From: Hofstenia miamia
Taxonomy: Eukaryota; Xenacoelomorpha; Acoela
Reading direction: 5' to 3'
Length of the DNA: 29,655 nucleotides
Assembly: GCA_004352715.1 (NCBI GenBank)
Contig: SCFE01000017.1
Location: 668,559 to 698,213 of the forward strand
This document shows, in pieces, positions 1-8,840 of the stretch. Made by a program: the position numbers and the translations under genes. The notes under the pieces were generated by a model. The model was not told where the DNA came from and made no database searches. It was given only the letters and a program-made list of their open reading frames with translations. Position 1 is the stretch's first letter. Each line of letters starts with the position of its first letter.

Positions 1-381
1 AAATTAGAGAAAGTATTTAAATGGGGAATAAACATAATTAGCAACAAAAATAAAAAAGAAATAATGTGTAAATATCATCTAAGATCATTAGAAGCTCTTC
101 AAAATATTAGATGTTTATCGATATTTTGGAAAAGAAAATCGAACATTTCTAATCATTTAAATCAAAGAACAATTACATTTGGTAAAACTAAGTATAATAG
201 AAAAGTAATGAAGAACGGATTCCTAAATTATTCAATATCACTATGGAACAAACTGGATTACAGTACAAGAAGTGAAAAAAATTTTACAATATTTAAGAAG
301 AAGTTGAAAAACATGATTACACAACAAAATATCAATTATCTGACTAATTATAGAATAAGATGTGCAACTCAAGAACAATAA
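1..381 (+). pseudogene. C-terminal end of a non-LTR retrotransposon (LINE) ORF2
   Basis: The frame is open from the first base of the window to a TAA at 379-381, so the start lies outside; an internal ATG at 64 is not a real start. The tail has the usual LINE ORF2 ending: a hydrophobic/aromatic segment with NYSISLWNKL, then a Ser/Arg stretch and a basic FKKKLKNM helix. This matches the post-RT C-terminal region of CR1/Jockey-type reverse transcriptases by pattern, and no catalytic RT motif is visible because only the tail is present. The following 40 bases are AT-rich, with an AATAAA signal near 425, as in a LINE 3' UTR. The frame is intact here, unlike the other LINE copies in the window. 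The clade is inferred, not shown. Confidence 0.6.
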
Positions 382-1538
382 GTAAAAATATTTTTTAAAT
401 TATATGTAATTTGTAAACGTAACCAATAAACAAACATTTACTGACATAACTAAGCTCATATGAAGAAAGTTGCATTATTTATGTTCTTAATAAGTTTGTA
501 AACTTAATACATGTATATGTACATGAGAACTTAAATATATGTTGTTGTTGTTGTTACATAAGTATATAAATTGGGAAACATATCTTGTAATAATAGAGAT
601 TTTTTTGAAATTGTGAAAAATTTCTAGTTTAATATGACTTGAAAATATTATATTTAATAGTGATAATTTAAAAAGTGATTCAGATTTCATGTTTATATTG
701 TTTGAGATAGACTGTTTATTATTTTGGTAGATAATGTGGCATAATGACATTTCTACATGCTTGGAACTTTCATTATTTCAGTTAATTACAATTTCAATTT
801 TATTATTTTGAATTATTTTCAATTATAATTTGGCAAAGTGAAAATCGTACTATTTATATTTTATTTGAATTTCTGCTAATTTTGAAACGCGGTAAAATTG
901 AAGCAGAAACCAAATGCTGTACTGCCATGTATTTGCCTATATTTTCACGGCATGCTTTTGTTTACAGATACCGGTTAATTTTTTTTGTATATATCCGAGT
1001 TTTGTTCATTTTATTTCTTCTTCGATTTATTCTCAGTAAATTCGTTTTAATTTTTTTTCTTTTATTAAATTATGTTTTTCTAATTTTCAACTGCGTAGTT
1101 AAGGGGCTCCCAGACAGCGAACGAGTTGACTGGTATATCCTTAACTTAGGTTAGGTATACGGCTAATGCATTCGTACTGCTTATCATTCATTATTAAAAT
1201 TGTTATTAATGCTTTCACCTAAATTGCACGAGATGAGGAATGCACTGAGCATAGGTTATTATATTTTACTTAGCACTAGGTTTACCTCTTGCACCCAAGA
1301 GTTAGGGCTTCTTTACTCTTAATCATGCGACTCTTCTAAAAGTTTATCTGTATCGGCAGAGTGTGGCCACTCTTCCCTAACACGATCTCCTGTTTACTTT
1401 TAACTTTTATTAGGAAAGGGTATAATAGCAGTAGGAGTTAGTTAATTATTTGTAGCATCGGTCAATCCACGCATCAGCTTGAAACTCGCAATAAGATAGA
1501 ATAGTAGGAATGCATGCTGATTTCTCACTGATGCCACA
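382..1538. other. AT-rich non-coding stretch ending in a possible Gypsy 5' LTR
   Basis: No credible gene is present. The short open frames here are hydrophobic or low-complexity and lack any motif. A small (TTG)n run lies at 541-556. The 3' part, roughly 1100-1538, is less AT-rich and ends in ...GCCACA directly before a primer-binding-site-like sequence, so it may be (part of) the 5' LTR of the Gypsy element. No second copy of it occurs downstream in the window, so LTR boundaries cannot be defined. Confidence 0.4.
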
Positions 1539-1556
1539 TGGCGACCACCGCAGGAC
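1539..1556 (+). promoter_or_regulatory. Probable tRNA primer-binding site of the Gypsy element
   Basis: TGGCGACC at 1539-1546 directly follows a CA dinucleotide. It begins with TGG, the complement of tRNA 3' CCA. The octamer matches the start of the tRNA-Arg primer-binding site known from 412/mdg1-type Gypsy elements; the following bases are less similar. The gag start codon lies about 290 bases downstream, as expected for a leader. This is inference from position and an 8-base match. Confidence 0.45.
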
Positions 1557-1830
1557 TCCGAGGACACATTGTTTCATAATTAACTATACTGCTGTCAGTG
1601 GAAGCTCCGAATTAACCGACAAGATGATGTTGAAACCTATTAAGAAAAGAGGGAAATTTTCTATGATTGGACTGCAGGTGGAACTATCGTTTCTCAATGT
1701 GCTGTCGAGAAGTCAGAAATTTTTTTTTAGAATTGCAGTACAGTAAGCCCTAGCTAGCCTACTTAGTTATGATTAGACCAGTCAATTAATTTCACCTGTC
1801 GAAGTCCTCTTAACTTCAAGGAATTAGATG

Positions 1831-2410
1831 ATGCCTAATACAAGAAGTCAGAAATCAAAATCGACTCCCGAAAAAGCCAGTCAGACCCCACGTACTTGAG
1901 AAGAAGTCCTCGAGAAAATCCCATTCCTTGAAAATAAATTTACCGAACTAGTGAAAAATTCGACCTCATGCAGATCAAAAACGTCAGGCGATCTGACCAA
2001 ATCTTAAAGAAAACCAATCCCTTCATGATGAAATTAATTCACTTAACCATGAAAAAATTGACCTAGAAGCCAATTGCAGCCAACTAAAGAAGGATAACCG
2101 CGCAATCCTTCTTAAGTTCCACAAATTAGAAGTAAAGAACAGTAATCTCCAAAAAGAGATTGAAACGGTGAATCACGAAAAATTCAAATTATTAAAGACG
2201 AACAAAAATTTATTGAAACAAGTTGATCAGTGTAACATTCAAAATATTCAAATCACTGGACAACTAATCTCTCAGGAATCAAATCATGCAGCATTACAAA
2301 AAGAACTAGAAGAAACTAGAACACAGTTAACTAGTTTGCAATTATGTCAGAATGTAGCAACTCCTAAGATCACTAAAATACCCGATCCAAATGTAAGCAA
2401 TTTAGGGCAT
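1831..2410 (+). pseudogene. gag: Gag N-terminal part, coiled coil
   Basis: The ATG at 1831 (another in-frame ATG at 1828) begins MPNTRSQ, a start seen in many Gypsy Gag proteins. The frame is broken by TGA near 1898 and TAA near 2006, and shifts afterwards. Beyond the shift comes a long run of charged and Leu/Ile/Asn residues with heptad spacing, at about 2008-2340, consistent with a coiled coil used in Gag multimerisation. The reading frame is cut at 2410 by the palindrome element, and capsid-like coding resumes at about 3306. An alternative is a LINE ORF1, which can also begin with a coiled coil, but the capsid, knuckle and protease downstream favour Gag. Confidence 0.6.
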
Positions 2411-2412
2411 CA

Positions 2413-3303
2413 CCCACGTAGCCAAATACTGGTGGACCACCAGTGGCAGATACGGTGGCCCACCAGGTGGGTTTTGGCCGCCCGTGCACGAGTGGACCAC
2501 CAGTGGCTAGTTGGTGGTCCACTGTTGGCTAATTGGTGGGCCACTGGTGGCAAAAATATGATTTAAGCATTAGAGCAATGTCTCAAATGTAGAAACAGCA
2601 AATTTTTATATTAATAGAGTTTAAACATTGCAGTTTAAACTAACACAAACCCAAGAAAGGGTTGAAGAAAATGCTAGCAAGCTCACAATTTATATTGAAT
2701 TAAGATTGACAATGGAAAGTATAATGAATTTTTTATTATAAGCAATAACAACAAGCACACAAAAATGCCCAATTTAGATTTAATTTTCAATTTCCAAAGA
2801 AATTGCAATTTTTAAACATTATTTTTTCCAATAATTAAAAATATATTTTGCCCAATTTTAGGTATTCATGTAGACATTGATTTCAAGGTCCACAAATAAT
2901 CGTGAATAAATTATTTTGAAATTTCATTCTGCCTATATATCTTATAATTTTTGCAAACGAAAAATTGCAAAAAAGCTCTTCACAATGAATTTTATATGTT
3001 TATGAGATCTAAGAGAGCATAATAATGAATAATATTTTACTTGCAAGCATTAGCTCATATATTATTTATGATTAAGAGTAAATCAGATGTCACTAGTGGT
3101 CCACCAGTGGTCCACTGGTGGCTATGAGTGGCAGAAATTGCTACTACTGCCACTACTTATCCACCAGTGGTCCACTGGTGGCTATGAGTGGCTGTAATTG
3201 CCACTCCTGCCACTGCTTCCCCACCAGTGGTCCACTGGTGGGAACTGGTGGCCGCTATGCCACTCATTCCCCACCAGTGGACCACTGGTGGTGGCTACAT
3301 GGG
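2413..3303 (+). mobile_element. Palindrome-rich non-autonomous DNA element, copy 1 (complete)
   Basis: It is 891 bp with inverted ends: CCCACGTAGCCA at the left and, read inward on the other strand, CCCATGTAGCCA at the right. CA at 2411-2412 and CA at 3304-3305 may be a 2-bp target duplication. The second copy, at 13028-15030, is flanked by TA on both sides, which supports the 2-bp call. Both ends carry dense palindromes built from CCACCAGTGG and CCACTGGTGG half-sites; the middle, about 2560-3085, is AT-rich with no coding potential. It is inserted in the gag gene of the Gypsy element. The superfamily is not recognised. Confidence 0.75.
3090..3297 (+). repeat. Tandem array of 21-bp palindromes
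   Basis: Four near-perfect palindromes, each of two 10-bp half-sites CCACCAGTGG and CCACTGGTGG separated by one T or A, occur at about 3101, 3161, 3221 and 3271. Successive units are about 50-60 bases apart. The spacers are themselves inverted repeats (AGTGGCAG ... CTGCCACT). An extra half-site lies at the left edge. The mirrored left end of the element, at about 2431-2550, has degenerate versions of the same half-sites. Such clusters could be transposase-binding subterminal repeats or hairpin-forming ends. Confidence 0.85.
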
Positions 3304-3305
3304 CA

Positions 3306-4079
3306 TGTACATCAGTCCCCTACCACTTTTAAAAATTATTTTTCTAACTCAACGCTTATTACCATTGACAACACTTTACCAAAACGGGATCAGTCCTGGA
3401 ATCCAGATTTTGATAATCCTATTATTCGACAATTAAATAAACTTTATTCAATTAATGATAAATTTCAAAATTTAGAAAATCCAAAGCAAAATAAAAAAAC
3501 CTTTTGCTCTAAACTACCAGTATCAGCTATCGATGACAATCTTAAAATTAGAATGCCACCACGAAAATTCTCTGGAAAGGCTAATAGAACCTCTCCCAGT
3601 TTCGAAGAATGGTTCTTTTTGTACGAACAAAATTTATTAGTACAATGTGCAGGCCAGGAACATGCACTTGCTCAATTTCCTTTCTTATTGGGAAAGGCTT
3701 CAACAAACATCTCACGCTAGATACCTCAATTAAGTCAGACTACAGTTTACTCATCCAAAACTTTTACAATCATTTCCATGCACCCACTGCATGCAATCAA
3801 TATAAGATACTTTTGAATAACACTACGTACAAGAAAGACGGCCACATAGAAGAATATATCTTGCAAGTCAAACGACTCTATAGGCTCAGTAGAACCTCAA
3901 CGGAGTATTCTTCACATAATTTGGTCACTCACATCACATACGGTATGCCATTATCAATTCGACGCAGATTTGAAAAAAATGCGGTCCCAAACATAGACTA
4001 CCAATATTTACCAAGAAAGCCTTCAAGGCTAAACTCCAAATTAACAATTATTCCAAAATATCAAACCACATTAAAATAG
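3306..4079 (+). pseudogene. gag: Gag capsid region of the Gypsy element
   Basis: Open frame continues to a TAG at 3718-3720 with the pattern PPRKFSG then a Trp/Phe-rich segment and a Leu/Gln-rich helix typical of Ty3/Gypsy retrotransposon Gag (capsid N-terminal lobe). A frameshift near 3710-3720 moves the second half into another frame, which stays open to a TAG at 4077-4079; there HIEEYILQVKRL and a basic segment fit the capsid C-terminal lobe. The frame upstream runs without a stop into the palindrome element, but that is a consequence of the insertion and not a real N-terminus. The product would be the structural shell protein of the retrotransposon particle. It is inactive in this copy. 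Confidence 0.7.
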
Positions 4080-4199
4080 GCAATACTGCGTCTTCTTTTA
4101 CATCTAACACAACCAAACTTCCTATAAAACCTTTATCTACAAATACCGATTCTAAAAGTAAACAATAACAAACAAATTCTGACAAATCACCTTAGTCAA

Positions 4200-4363
4200 C
4201 AAATTTTAACAAGGTTTACTGCAAGAAGTGTGGACAAAAGGGGCATAATAGTCCCAACTGCACTAAAACAATACACTTAATCGCCGATCAAGGATGCTAT
4301 TACACAGACAATAGCGACAACTATGTTTCCAATACAGAGGACAAAGACGATTTAAATGAATAA
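4200..4363 (+). pseudogene. gag: Gag nucleocapsid with CCHC zinc knuckle
   Basis: Positions 4220-4261 encode CKKCGQKGHNSPNC, an exact CX2CX4HX4C zinc knuckle, which binds the RNA genome during packaging. An acidic tail rich in Asp and Glu follows, up to the TAA at 4361-4363. The frame is separate from the preceding capsid frame, so another frameshift or stop lies between 4080 and 4200. All four metal ligands are present even though the surrounding gene is broken. Confidence 0.85.
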
Positions 4364-4431
4364 GAGTGCCGACTCTCCGCCAAGCACATCATATTCTAGT
4401 AACAACAACATTAAAAAGAAACACCATACCT

Positions 4432-5062
4432 AGGACTATTAACAGAGTCATTGTCTAGGCAACTGTAGACACTGGTGCATCTGTTTCTATTATTTTGGAT
4501 ATGTGTGCTAATTTCATTTGCATCACAAGAAATGATATTGAGCCCCACAACCAATGCCTCATCAACGTTTCTGGCGATTACCTTGATACTAAATGTTAAT
4601 CAAATCATTAGATTTGACAATTGCTAACAATAAGTCCATGCATGACACGCTTTTTGTTGACACAACAAACCACATCCTTCCTTATGAGTTAATCCTTGGC
4701 AAGGATTTCCTAGAAAAATACAGTTGCATAATTATTTTCCAGGATAAAACACTATCAATCTGAAGAACACAAATATTACCACACATTTACAAGCTGTTAA
4801 CCATCAACCGCTACATCCTATCAAAACCACTAAAATCGAACCTTTTAGTTGGCGTTTAATCACCTTGGAGTAAAAAACCCCAATTCACTCTGATATTGTC
4901 ATTGACAATCAGCAGGGATTGAATTCTAAAAAAGTCGTAATTTTTGCTTCCATATTAATAAGCCATGATGATAAATTCACCACCGCTATTTTGAATAAAA
5001 GCGGTAATTTGGTTACCATCACACCATCCAATATAAAAATTTTCGCATCACCATTCTTAACG
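4432..5062 (+). pseudogene. pol: Retropepsin-type aspartic protease and linker to RT
   Basis: The active-site signature DTGAS is encoded at 4468-4482, preceded by Val and followed by a hydrophobic SVSIIL strand, as in Gypsy proteases that mature Gag-Pol. A TAG sits four codons before the active-site Asp, and a TAA falls near 4600, so the protease is not made. The conserved C-terminal strand LILGKDFL is readable at about 4690-4713. After it, a further open stretch to 5062 fits the protease-RT linker (a GNLVTI segment). A second, nearly identical copy of the 4785-5062 part lies at 6073-6350. Confidence 0.8.
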
Positions 5063-5182
5063 TAATAAAAAGCAAATATAAACCTGTATTATCATTGGAA
5101 ATACCTGCTTTGCTTTGGCCTGCATCGGATATAAACTTTGGAATTACATGGCTCCATACTCATTACGTCCATTTAGGCCCGA
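4785..5182 (+). repeat. 398-bp direct repeat, first copy (second at 6073-6470)
   Basis: 4785-5182 and 6073-6470 match at a constant offset of 1288 bases; the one difference noticed is A at about 4860 against C at about 6148. The first copy ends exactly at the N-gap that starts at 5183. It covers the protease-RT linker of the Gypsy element and the start of LINE E. The pattern suggests an unmerged overlap, a second haplotype or a second, truncated Gypsy copy. Confidence 0.9.
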
Positions 5183-5525
5183 NNNNNNNNNNNNNNNNNN
5201 NNNNNNNNNNNNNNNNNNNNNNNNNNNNNNNNNNNNNNNNNNNNNNNNNNNNNNNNNNNNNNNNNNNNNNNNNNNNNNNNNNNNNNNNNNNNNNNNNNNN
5301 NNNNNNNNNNNNNNNNNNNNNNNNNNNNNNNNNNNNNNNNNNNNNNNNNNNNNNNNNNNNNNNNNNNNNNNNNNNNNNNNNNNNNNNNNNNNNNNNNNNN
5401 NNNNNNNNNNNNNNNNNNNNNNNNNNNNNNNNNNNNNNNNNNNNNNNNNNNNNNNNNNNNNNNNNNNNNNNNNNNNNNNNNNNNNNNNNNNNNNNNNNNN
5501 NNNNNNNNNNNNNNNNNNNNNNNNN
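5183..5525. other. Assembly gap (343 N)
   Basis: Only undetermined bases. Open frames that run across it are artefacts. Confidence 0.99.
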
Positions 5526-6072
5526 GGCCGACTTATATTTCTTATTTCTTGCTGACGGCATTGATTGTTTACATGTACAAAGGGCTGTTATTTATTTATC
5601 TATATGTAGGGTTATTAAATGTAGGGCCTCATAATAAGCTATCACAGCAGAATGGTTGCGACATTTCGTTTATTGCATTAGCTCGTAATAACAAAAACAA
5701 TCAATGCACTAAATTGTTAGGTAGTTGCAATCACCGTTACACTGAGTTCACGATGCACATCACAATTCAATTATTGTTCTCTTTACTCCGTTGGCAGTCA
5801 CATTGGTAAGATGCAGCTGGCGAGTGTGTTCCTGAGAGTGCGCCGCTTCTATTTGAGCGTCGATCCTGTTCTCTAATCTCTCCGCTTGATCTAAATAAGT
5901 TTGGTTAACTAAGTAGCTACAAAGGCTCTGGAATATTAAATATGTTAATGAACCACGCATTTATAGTAGAGGAGAGAAATTGGAAAATGTCAACCTCGCG
6001 TTATGTTTAACCTAAGAAAAGTAACAGTTTTCTCTAAGTACGGCCATCACGGCGAGTTGGCATGATTCTACA
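5526..6072. other. Sequence of different origin next to the gap, not part of the Gypsy element
   Basis: This block lies between the gap and the second copy of the 398-bp repeat. It shares nothing visible with the Gypsy element. The join to the repeat at 6072/6073 occurs at the point where the first copy continues into protease sequence. It is more GC-balanced around 5800-5880. It contains one candidate minus-strand exon, described separately. Confidence 0.5.
5760..5927 (-). CDS. Candidate terminal exon of an unknown gene
   Basis: On the minus strand a splice-acceptor-like sequence (ATATTCCAG) ends at 5928. It is followed by an open frame of about 55 codons ending in a TGA at 5760-5762. The predicted peptide is hydrophilic and regularly spaced in Leu, Ile, Glu and Gln, with LDQAERLENRI and AAHSQEHTRQ segments, so it could form an amphipathic or coiled-coil helix. 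The local base composition is less AT-rich than the flanks, as expected for an exon. I do not recognise the protein. The upstream exons would lie to the right, where only repeat and transposon sequence is seen, so this may be a fragment. It could also be a chance open frame. Confidence 0.25.
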   Translation of the reverse strand, partial: SLCSYLVNQTYLDQAERLENRIDAQIEAAHSQEHTRQLHLTNVTANGVKRTIIEL

Positions 6073-6359
6073 ATTTACAAGCTGTTAACCATCAACCGCT
6101 ACATCCTATCAAAACCACTAAAATCGAACCTTTTAGTTGGCGTTTCATCACCTTGGAGTAAAAAACCCCAATTCACTCTGATATTGTCATTGACAATCAG
6201 CAGGGATTGAATTCTAAAAAAGTCGTAATTTTTGCTTCCATATTAATAAGCCATGATGATAAATTCACCACCGCTATTTTGAATAAAAGCGGTAATTTGG
6301 TTACCATCACACCATCCAATATAAAAATTTTCGCATCACCATTCTTAACGTAATAAAAA

Positions 6360-6991
6360 GCAAATATAAACCTGTATTATCATTGGAAATACCTGCTTTG
6401 CTTTGGCCTGCATCGGATATAAACTTTGGAATTACATGGCTCCATACTCATTACGTCCATTTAGGCCCGAGGTTAGGTCTACCAGACAGACGCGTTATCC
6501 CACTTTGTCACTCCCAGGTGTTCTGTACCCAACATCGCGCTTTATGAATGAATCCCCATTTATGGCTGCTGTCAAACTTCTCAATTTTTTAAAAATTCTG
6601 CTACATGCATGCAATACCTTGGAACAGTTTAAAGCCGCTCTGTGGTTACTGTGTCGTCAAAAATTGCAGAATTTTATGTACTAAATCAATTACTATGTGT
6701 AGATGACTGTTATTATTTATATCAATGCCCTATGGGCGCGTTATTATNNNNNNNNNNNNNNNNNNNNNTATGGCTGCTGTCAAACTTTTCAATTTTTTAA
6801 AAATTCTGCTACATGCATGCAATACCTTGGAACAGTTTAAAGCCGCTCTGTGGTTACTGTGTCGTCAAAAATTGCAGAATTTTATGTACTAAATCAATTA
6901 CTATGTGTAGATGACTGTTATTATTTATATCAATGCCCTATGGGCGCGTTATTATGTCAATTGTGAAATGTTAAAAAATATTTTAAAAAAA
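6360..6991 (+). mobile_element. 5'-truncated LINE tail (LINE E) inside the Gypsy pol gene
   Basis: The open frame 6403-6684 has the layout of a LINE ORF2 C-terminus: SLRPFRP, then RTRQTRYPTL written here as TRQTRYPTLSLPG, a FMNESPFMAAVKLLN segment and a final EQFKAAL helix. After the stop comes a short 3' UTR ending in an A-rich tail at about 6966-7000. TAATAAAAA occurs at 6351-6359 and again at 6992-7000, a candidate 9-bp target-site duplication, although the A-rich tail makes this ambiguous. The element interrupts Gypsy pol between the protease linker and RT. Its scaffold length is inflated by a duplicated 187-bp stretch around the gap at 6748-6768. Confidence 0.6.
6561..6955 (+). repeat. 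187-bp direct repeat on both sides of a 21-N gap
   Basis: 6561-6747 is repeated at 6769-6955 with one difference noticed (CTTCTC against CTTTTC). The first copy ends at the last base before the N-run and the second begins at the first base after it. This is the signature of two overlapping contigs left unmerged. Confidence 0.9.
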
Positions 6992-7007
6992 TAATAAAAA
7001 CAACAAC

Positions 7008-7401
7008 ACTACGATTCCAGAAATTATTACATCCACGCATCCTCATCTAACTTTGGGACTAATTGATCACTTGAATTCGGTATTGAAAAACCATTCATCC
7101 ATATTTAATGTTGATACTATCAATGTTGGCAAAGCCATCAGATAGGAGCACTGCATCGAGACCACACACGATCATCCAATACGCCAACCAGTCTGTCCTG
7201 TACCAAAACATCTTAAACAGGAATATTCTAAAATTATTACTGATTTACTTAACAACGCTATAATACAACAATCCAAAAGCTTGTATGCAGTGGTGATCAC
7301 CAACTATCTTCATAAAACAAATGACAAGTATCACCTTTGCATTGATATTAGAAAGCTAAACGACAGCAAAAAAGGATGCCTTTCCTTTACCTCGTATTGT
7401 A
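7008..7401 (+). pseudogene. pol: N-terminal reverse transcriptase of the Gypsy element
   Basis: The frame encodes the hallmark entry of Ty3/Gypsy RT: an H-x-I-x-T type segment with DHPIRQPV, then VPKHLKQE, the NNAIIQQS segment (equivalent to 'GVIxPSxSP' of the family), and CIDIRKLN. After a one-base shift in an A-run near 7368-7373, DAFPLPRIV follows at 7375-7401. An in-frame TAG lies near 7143. The catalytic YxDD block, RNase H and the integrase zinc-binding region are all absent: the sequence leaves the family at about 7402, and the next recognisable pol part is the integrase core at about 8186. Confidence 0.85.
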
Positions 7402-7520
7402 TTTAATTATTATGGAAGCAAAATAGCAGTAATTTCGACGTATTAAATTAATAAAAAATTATTAATCATATAGTTTTTAGTATTTTATCCGATTTTCACA
7501 ATTGAAAATAACAAGGTTGC

Positions 7521-8171
7521 TTTTTGGTTGTTTTTTATAAATCAAAAAGCAATATTTTAAGGTTGTTTTATGTTGTCACATGATTGTTTTAGCATTACTT
7601 TAATATGCAAATAACATTTTATATTGTTAAACAGTTTAAAAGCATTGCTGTTAAATATACACAAACCCAATAATGCGCAGACCATTTTCATTTCAGATAC
7701 CTTCAAACATATTAAAAACATGCATTCGTTAAACATTTCAATGAATGTCTTGTATATAAATAATAACAATGAGCATACAAATCTGCCAAATTTAACAAAA
7801 ATTTAAAAATCTAAAATTAAATACAATTTTGAAATATTTCTTTCTTAAATCGTGAAAAATATCTTCTGTTCAAGTGTAAACTTTTTATTTAACTGTCAAT
7901 TTCAAGATGTACAAATATTCATAAATAAATTATTTTGAAAATTCACTTAACTGGTATATTATAATTTTCACAAATTTAAAATTTAAAAAAAGGTTTCGCA
8001 AATCCCTTTTTTATATTAAAAGGATTTAGTAATAAGAATAACAAAGTGAGTTGTATTTCCAAGCATCTGCTCACTGATTATTTCTTACTAAAGTTGTTAT
8101 TATGATGTTAGTGGTTGCTGCAACAACAAAAAGTATGAAACAGCTATAAACAACATAAAAACAACCAAAAA
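7521..8171 (+). mobile_element. Non-autonomous element B, a diverged relative of the palindrome element core
   Basis: The core, about 7620-8115, parallels the AT-rich core of the palindrome element (about 2615-3095) in the same order. Shared blocks include an ACACAAACCCA block, a TTTCAAG...ACAAAT...ATAAATTATTTTGAAA block and a final AAGCATnnGCTCA...TTATTT block running into TAGTGG. Instead of CCACCAGTGG palindromes, its ends carry GGTTGTTTTT-type motifs in inverted orientation (7525-7540 and, reversed, 8153-8171). It fills the site where most of RT and RNase H are missing from the Gypsy element. The 107 bases at 7402-7520 could belong to either. Confidence 0.55.
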
Positions 8172-8175
8172 ATTA

Positions 8176-8840
8176 TTCTGGGCAGTGCAAACAATTGTAT
8201 TAACTATATTGCATAATTTGATACTGCACCTAGGTCCCATTACTACAATTGTTACTATTCGTGGCACAGAATTTGAAAGTTCATTGACACAAGAAATATA
8301 TTACATCAACTTGAAATTCTTCATGAGCATGCTGCTCCTTATCATCAACAAAGCAACGGTGCTGTAGAACGTTTAAATATAACATTAATTAAGCGCATTC
8401 ACACTGCAACTGCACATATAGGAGGTAAAAAATTGTAAATCCATCCTTCCTTATATCGAATACTTTTATAACACTCCCATTCATACACAACAGGTATAAC
8501 ACTTTTTAAGGCCACCTTTGGTCATGAGGTAGCAACACTGTTAACAATGTTATGTAAAAAATATAATTCAATAGCTACCAACAACTACATTAAAAATTTA
8601 ATACAAGAATTACAAAACGTACATGAAACAATATGCATGTTTAACAAAAAGAGTGCTGCTTGTCAAACACATAAACAAAAGTTTTATGGCGCACCTCACA
8701 AAGTGAGAGACAAAGTTTATGCTTTTTCACCTATCCAAACTGCAGATGATAAAGAAACACTTAAACTTGCTACTCATTCGACTGGTCCTCACACAATTAT
8801 CAAAGTCCTAAAACGAAATAATTACATCCTAGATAACTGA
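8176..8840 (+). pseudogene. pol: Integrase core and C-terminal domain of the Gypsy element
   Basis: The retroviral integrase (rve) core is readable in pieces. LGPITTIV then IRGTEFESSL, at about 8225-8290, corresponds to the strand holding the second catalytic Asp. Here the residue at the Asp position is Ile, so the DDE triad is broken. After a frameshift, APYHQQSNGAVERLN at about 8325-8375 keeps the catalytic Glu in its usual 'NG.VER' setting. Further stops fall near 8436 and 8506. The frame 8547-8840 gives the integrase C-terminus with a KVRDKVYAFSP segment and TGPHTIIKVL, which fits the GPY/F-type module of Ty3/Gypsy integrases. The product would have inserted cDNA into chromosomes; this copy cannot. 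Confidence 0.85.

Noticed and set aside
882-1154. Hydrophobic 90-residue ORF as a membrane protein
   Set aside because: T-rich DNA translates to Phe/Leu/Ile by composition alone. No start context or conserved pattern.
3090-3297. CRISPR-like array of 21-bp palindromic repeats with 30-40-bp spacers
   Set aside because: The spacers are themselves related inverted repeats, the array lies at the end of an inverted-repeat element, there are no cas genes and the genome is eukaryotic.
3118-3300. Cys/His-rich protein encoded through the palindromes
   Set aside because: The Cys, Trp and His pattern is only the translation of the repeat. The same repeat in reverse orientation at 13008-13214 gives the same peptide pattern. 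No family similarity.
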